Below, piece after piece: positions 14,694-17,715 of a DNA stretch of 17,715 nucleotides. The stretch lies in the NCBI GenBank assembly GCA_902766855.1, contig CACXFE010000151.1, forward strand, positions 1 to 17,715, read 5' to 3'. The notes below the pieces were generated by a model. It was not told the origin of the DNA. It did not search any database and saw only the letters and a program-made list of their open reading frames with translations. Numbering within the stretch: the first letter of the stretch is position 1; each line of letters opens with the position of its first letter. The stretch is from Oscillospiraceae bacterium. Its GTDB lineage: Bacteria > Bacillota > Clostridia > Oscillospirales > Acutalibacteraceae. A program made the translations under genes and the position numbers.

Positions 14694-14740
14694 AGCGGTT
14701 TAGCCGATCGTCTTTTCACAGACGGCTAAACCGCTTTTTT
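14694..14740. terminator. Bidirectional intrinsic terminator
   Basis: AGCGGTTTAGCCG (14694-14706) and CGGCTAAACCGCT (14723-14735) form a perfect 13-pair stem with a 16-base loop. TTTTTT follows on the plus strand (14735-14740). AAAAAAG precedes it, so the minus strand also gets a T-tract. It serves both the MFS gene and the convergent membrane phosphoesterase gene. I see no gene in 14741-14872. Confidence 0.92.
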
Positions 14741-14872
14741 AAACCAAAACGATATTTCCCAGAAACCATCGGCCTTGGGACGGCGGAACACTGCCTGTCG
14801 GAGAGTATGATGCTTTATACCAAAAGGCAAGAAATACTCAAAGCAATCCCTCCAAACAGGATCAATCGCGTT

Positions 14873-16924
14873 TCATTCAATCGAAGTCAACGGAATCTGT
14901 ACAAGATCCCATGTGCTGTCGGCATGAAGGGTGATTAACTCCGCACCGCGTTGAGCAGTATCGTTTTCAATTCCCGGCATCGCAAGATAGTCGATACTCA
15001 TGCCGTAGGTCAGCCGAATGCCTTTGTATGCAAGCGACATATTGTTATAGTGATCGTGTCCGCAAAAAAATCCCGTGGTGGAACCAAGTTCCAACGCTCG
15101 ATCAAACAAGGCGCTGGGATAATCGGAACAACATACCTTATTGATCATCTTTTCACCGTTTTCTCCGAAAAAATAGGTGACTTCATGGCTCCCGGATTCA
15201 TACAGTTCGTAGGCCACGCGATACTGTTGAAGCGGAATGTGAAAAAACACAAGGGAATTGACGGTTTTGCCGGTTTCGGCATTCATACGATTTACTTCGG
15301 AAGCATACCATTCAACCTGATCATCGTGGATATAGTCATAAACATTGATCCCTTCGCCGGTGTAGGCGTTGGAATCAATCAGAAACAATCCGGTATTCAG
15401 CGCCCCGTCACGGTTTCTGATTTCAATCAGTTGGTTGTTTCGCCCGGTGATCCCCGGCTGGATATAGGGATAAAGTAATGTGCCGGAGGTTTTATACGAA
15501 AGCGACATGTAGACCTCATTCAGTTCCGCTTTGTTCAGTGAGGCAAGGCTTTCGGTATCATGGTTCCCGTAGGTGAACGCCCATGGGATGCCGAGATTGC
15601 GCATAAACGAGGCAAATTGATAGACCGGGGCGCTATTATTGAAAGACATTGACATGATCCCCAGAGGAAACGAAAGGTCGCCGGTTACAATTACCAAATC
15701 GGGGTGTGTATGCTCGATGAGTTTATAGCAGGCTTTCAGCGCCTTGTGATCTTGCCGGTAGGAGAAAAGACTGCCGCCAAGGTGAATGTCGGTCAGATGG
15801 AGAATTTGAAAATCCTCTTGTTCGGAAGTGATCGTATAAATTCCGGTATCGCCATGATATTCAATCTGGTTGTGATTGTGGGAAACCACCGGGAGCGAAT
15901 TGATATAGGGTTGAGTGTAATAGGTTTCACGGCTCATTACCACATAGCCGCCCGCTAAAATGACCACTGCCATTACGGCGGCAAAGCGCCGCTTGTTGAA
16001 AACAAAATTTTTTACGGTGATTTTTTTGCGAAGGGTATAGTTGTAAACAAACACCATCAGTGCAAACAAAATCCCGGCAAGGAGGAAAATATTGGCAGGA
16101 TAGGAAAAGTTCCGGCGGAAGAGAAGGATAACGGCAATCACTGCTAACCAATAAACGGCGGAAAACAGCAAAATGCCGATCATATGTTTTTGAAAAACCG
16201 CGTGTTTGGGAAATCCGATGCGGTTTTGCAAAAGTTTCACGAGAAGTGCGTTTTTAATCAACAAAAACAGCGGGATTTGTACCATGATTAGATTTGCGAA
16301 AATATTTTCAGCCAACTCGGCAGATTTTGAATTGCCGAAAAAATAAAAAGAAAACTCTGAACCGATAAAAAGAACCGAGGCGGCAAATATCAGTGCGATC
16401 GAATTGAGTAATCGTTTTGTGTATCGATCGGCACGGGTACGGAAAAACAAAAAGGTTTCGGTATTGTATTTTTCGCGGGAATGTACTTTCTCCACTTTGC
16501 AAAATTTTCGCAGGCAGAGCAACGCCGCCATGCCAAGCGTTATGCCGAAACCGAAAACAAAAAAGAATTCCGAATTTCGGAAAACAGCATTATAAACCGT
16601 CCAAACTGCCTCCATCAACATGGCGGTGAACAAGATTGAAATCAGATAAGTTCTCCATCGCTGACGGCGAAATTCCTTTTTCGTTTCTTTATGATCGGCG
16701 ATGTCCCTCTCGTTTTGCCACGATTCGATTTTGTTGCGGGAATATCCCGCGGCAGTCGCCATTTTTTCAAGGGTATTATATGTTGTGGTGATTTCTTCAA
16801 AGGAAGATTGCTGAAACTTTTGTTCAAGAGTGCTTTCTATGTTTTTTCTTGCTTCATCGATTTCTTCACTATAAGGAAGATCATCGAAAAAAAGAGAAAC
16901 GAACCTTTTGGTTTGATTACACAT
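14873..16924 (-). CDS. Seven-helix membrane protein with HAAS-like N-terminus and outward metallophosphoesterase
   Basis: Protein of 683 residues, not assignable to a named family. Residues 1-90 are soluble and helical; the start (FVSLFFDDLPYSEEIDEAR) resembles HAAS or permease-prefix domains. Seven hydrophobic helices lie near 92-110, 119-138, 172-196, 205-228, 247-269, 277-297 and 314-331. Basic loops (138-152, 228-247, 298-313) fall on one side, so the positive-inside rule puts the N-terminus in and the C-terminus out. Residues about 372-683 are a calcineurin-like phosphoesterase with Asp379, His381 (DIHLGG), Asp416 (GDLS), GNHD at 453-456, His562 (FFHIP), and His623 and His625 (GHDH). AAGGAG supports the start. 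It has a perfect promoter and a shared terminator. Possible role: hydrolysis of an envelope phosphoester. Confidence 0.85.
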   Translation of the reverse strand: MCNQTKRFVSLFFDDLPYSEEIDEARKNIESTLEQKFQQSSFEEITTTYNTLEKMATAAGYSRNKIESWQNERDIADHKETKKEFRRQRWRTYLISILFTAMLMEAVWTVYNAVFRNSEFFFVFGFGITLGMAALLCLRKFCKVEKVHSREKYNTETFLFFRTRADRYTKRLLNSIALIFAASVLFIGSEFSFYFFGNSKSAELAENIFANLIMVQIPLFLLIKNALLVKLLQNRIGFPKHAVFQKHMIGILLFSAVYWLAVIAVILLFRRNFSYPANIFLLAGILFALMVFVYNYTLRKKITVKNFVFNKRRFAAVMAVVILAGGYVVMSRETYYTQPYINSLPVVSHNHNQIEYHGDTGIYTITSEQEDFQILHLTDIHLGGSLFSYRQDHKALKACYKLIEHTHPDLVIVTGDLSFPLGIMSMSFNNSAPVYQFASFMRNLGIPWAFTYGNHDTESLASLNKAELNEVYMSLSYKTSGTLLYPYIQPGITGRNNQLIEIRNRDGALNTGLFLIDSNAYTGEGINVYDYIHDDQVEWYASEVNRMNAETGKTVNSLVFFHIPLQQYRVAYELYESGSHEVTYFFGENGEKMINKVCCSDYPSALFDRALELGSTTGFFCGHDHYNNMSLAYKGIRLTYGMSIDYLAMPGIENDTAQRGAELITLHADSTWDLVQIPLTSIE

Positions 16925-16990
16925 GCTTTGCTCCTTACTTCATCTGATGGGGTTCAACTCCCGCCGGATTATGAAAATTCTTTCTTCAAT

Positions 16991-17019
16991 ATTATAAACA
17001 GATCAAAATATTTTGTCAA
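16991..17019 (-). promoter_or_regulatory. Perfect-consensus sigma-A promoter of the membrane phosphoesterase
   Basis: On the minus strand TTGACA (plus-strand 17014-17019) and TATAAT (16991-16996) are separated by 17 bases, an exact consensus match. Transcription should start near 16984, leaving a leader of about 60 bases to the ATG at 16924. Confidence 0.88.
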
Positions 17020-17055
17020 CCAAACGAATGACAGGCTTTTCGTGAAAGGTTGCTA

Positions 17056-17084
17056 TTTACAAATTTCGATTTTTCATGTAAAAT
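17056..17084 (+). promoter_or_regulatory. Promoter of uvrA
   Basis: TTTACA at 17056-17061 and TAAAAT at 17079-17084 with a 17-base spacer, one mismatch in each box. It is divergent from the phosphoesterase promoter. I see no LexA/DinR box of the CGAAC-N4-GTTCG type between 16925 and 17118. Confidence 0.72.
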
Positions 17085-17118
17085 AGGGGAAGATTGATAG
17101 AACAGGAAGAATGCAAGC

Positions 17119-17715
17119 ATGGCAAACGATAAAATCATCATCAAAGGTGCGAATGAGCACAATCTGAAAAATGTTACGCTTACCATCCCGCGGGATAAAC
17201 TGATCGTGTTTACGGGGCTTTCGGGCAGCGGAAAATCCTCCCTTGCTTTTGATACGATCTACGCGGAAGGGCAAAGGCGGTATGTGGAATCGCTTTCCTC
17301 CTATGCCCGGCAGTTTTTAGGGCAGATGGAAAAACCGAATGTGGATAGCATTGAAGGGCTTTCGCCCGCGATCTCGATTGATCAGAAAACCACTTCGAAA
17401 AACCCGCGTTCCACCGTGGGCACCGTTACCGAGATTTACGATTATTTGCGGTTGTTATATGCCCGTGTGGGGGTGCCGCATTGCCCCATATGCGGGAAGG
17501 AAATCAGCCAGCAAACCACCGATCAGATCGTGGACGCAGTGATGCGGTTGGAGCCCGGCAGTAAAATTCAAATTTTATCCCCGATCGTAAAAGGCAGAAA
17601 AGGCGAACACACCAAAGAACTTGAAAACGCGCGCAAGCAGGGCTACGCCCGGGTGCGGATCGACGGGAATATGTATGATCTTTCCGAAGAGATCAAACTG
17701 GAAAAGAACAAAAAG
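17119..17715 (+). CDS. uvrA: Excinuclease ABC subunit A, 5' part (cut by window end)
   Basis: Open frame running off the window; 199 codons are visible of about 940 expected. UvrA is the damage-sensing ABC ATPase of nucleotide excision repair and works with UvrB. Visible features: the N-terminal IIIKGANEHNLKNV, the first Walker A GLSGSGKSS at 33-41, SLAFDTIYAEGQRRYVESLS, YARQFLGQMEKP, the IEGLSPAISIDQK region and the VTEIYDYLRLLYAR stretch, followed by CPICG. An AGGAAG at 17104-17109 is 9 bases before the ATG. uvrB is not upstream, so uvrA begins its own transcript here. Confidence 0.97.
   Translation, partial: MANDKIIIKGANEHNLKNVTLTIPRDKLIVFTGLSGSGKSSLAFDTIYAEGQRRYVESLSSYARQFLGQMEKPNVDSIEGLSPAISIDQKTTSKNPRSTVGTVTEIYDYLRLLYARVGVPHCPICGKEISQQTTDQIVDAVMRLEPGSKIQILSPIVKGRKGEHTKELENARKQGYARVRIDGNMYDLSEEIKLEKNKK

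Noticed and set aside
13946..14719. Minus-strand open frame of 257 residues opposite the MFS gene
   Set aside because: Starts inside the bidirectional terminator stem and has a low-complexity His/Arg-rich sequence typical of antisense frames.
16946..16966. tRNA T-arm-like string GGTTCAACTCCC in the leader of the membrane phosphoesterase, considered as an integration scar
   Set aside because: Only three stem pairs form, no acceptor stem partner or other tRNA arms are found, and no flanking direct repeat or integrase is present.
17021..17118. LexA/DinR (SOS) box upstream of uvrA
   Set aside because: Only a loose ACGAA...TTCGT pair with a 10-base spacer is present; the Bacillota SOS box needs a 4-base spacer.

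Overview
This window looks like a chromosomal segment of a Clostridia-type Bacillota, probably an anaerobic gut or rumen lineage near Oscillospirales or Christensenellales. The lineage is inferred from three things: the gene order rplS-lepB-rbgA-rnhB-yraN and tig-clpP-clpX, a DUF1540 cysteine-rich protein, and strong AGGAGG-type ribosome binding sites. GC is moderate by eye. Most of the window is core housekeeping DNA. Two stretches look like later additions: an acyltransferase inside the first operon, and a large membrane phosphoesterase gene near the right end.

Layout. (1) 1-533: a possible structured leader, ribosomal protein L19 (rplS), and an intrinsic terminator. (2) 551-5078: a tightly packed, partly overlapping run of signal peptidase I (lepB), a membrane acyltransferase, the 50S assembly GTPase RbgA, RNase HII (rnhB), a YraN/UPF0102 protein and an M19 dipeptidase. 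(3) 5053-6601: threonine synthase (thrC), with its own near-consensus promoter inside the end of the dipeptidase gene. (4) 6623-6863, minus strand: a small cysteine-rich DUF1540 gene with its own terminator, convergent with thrC. (5) 6968-7666: a cytosolic metallophosphoesterase whose best ribosome binding site points to a non-AUG start. (6) 7709-11710: trigger factor (tig), clpP and clpX form a protein folding and degradation block, followed by a low-molecular-weight tyrosine phosphatase and a strong terminator. (7) 11725-14740: a promoter, a PepV-like M20 dipeptidase, an MFS/GPH-type transporter and a bidirectional terminator form a self-contained two-gene unit. (8) 14873-16924, minus strand: a 683-residue protein joining an N-terminal cytoplasmic HAAS-like or permease-prefix-like helical region, seven predicted membrane helices and a C-terminal calcineurin-like phosphoesterase predicted to face outward. 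It is driven by a perfect-consensus sigma-A promoter. (9) 17119 to the window end: the 5' part of uvrA, divergent from the membrane phosphoesterase.

How the genes work together: left operon = ribosome assembly (L19, RbgA), protein export (LepB), RNA primer or ribonucleotide removal (RnhB) and peptide turnover (M19). Middle block = nascent-chain folding (trigger factor) and ClpXP proteolysis. Right part = dipeptide hydrolysis plus transport, then DNA repair. The strongest candidate for something undescribed is the 683-residue fusion at 14873-16924. The next most interesting items are the lysine-rich pentapeptide tail of the trigger factor and the operator-like palindrome at the predicted start of the M20 transcript. 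No tRNA, rRNA, CRISPR array, transposase or phage gene was seen.
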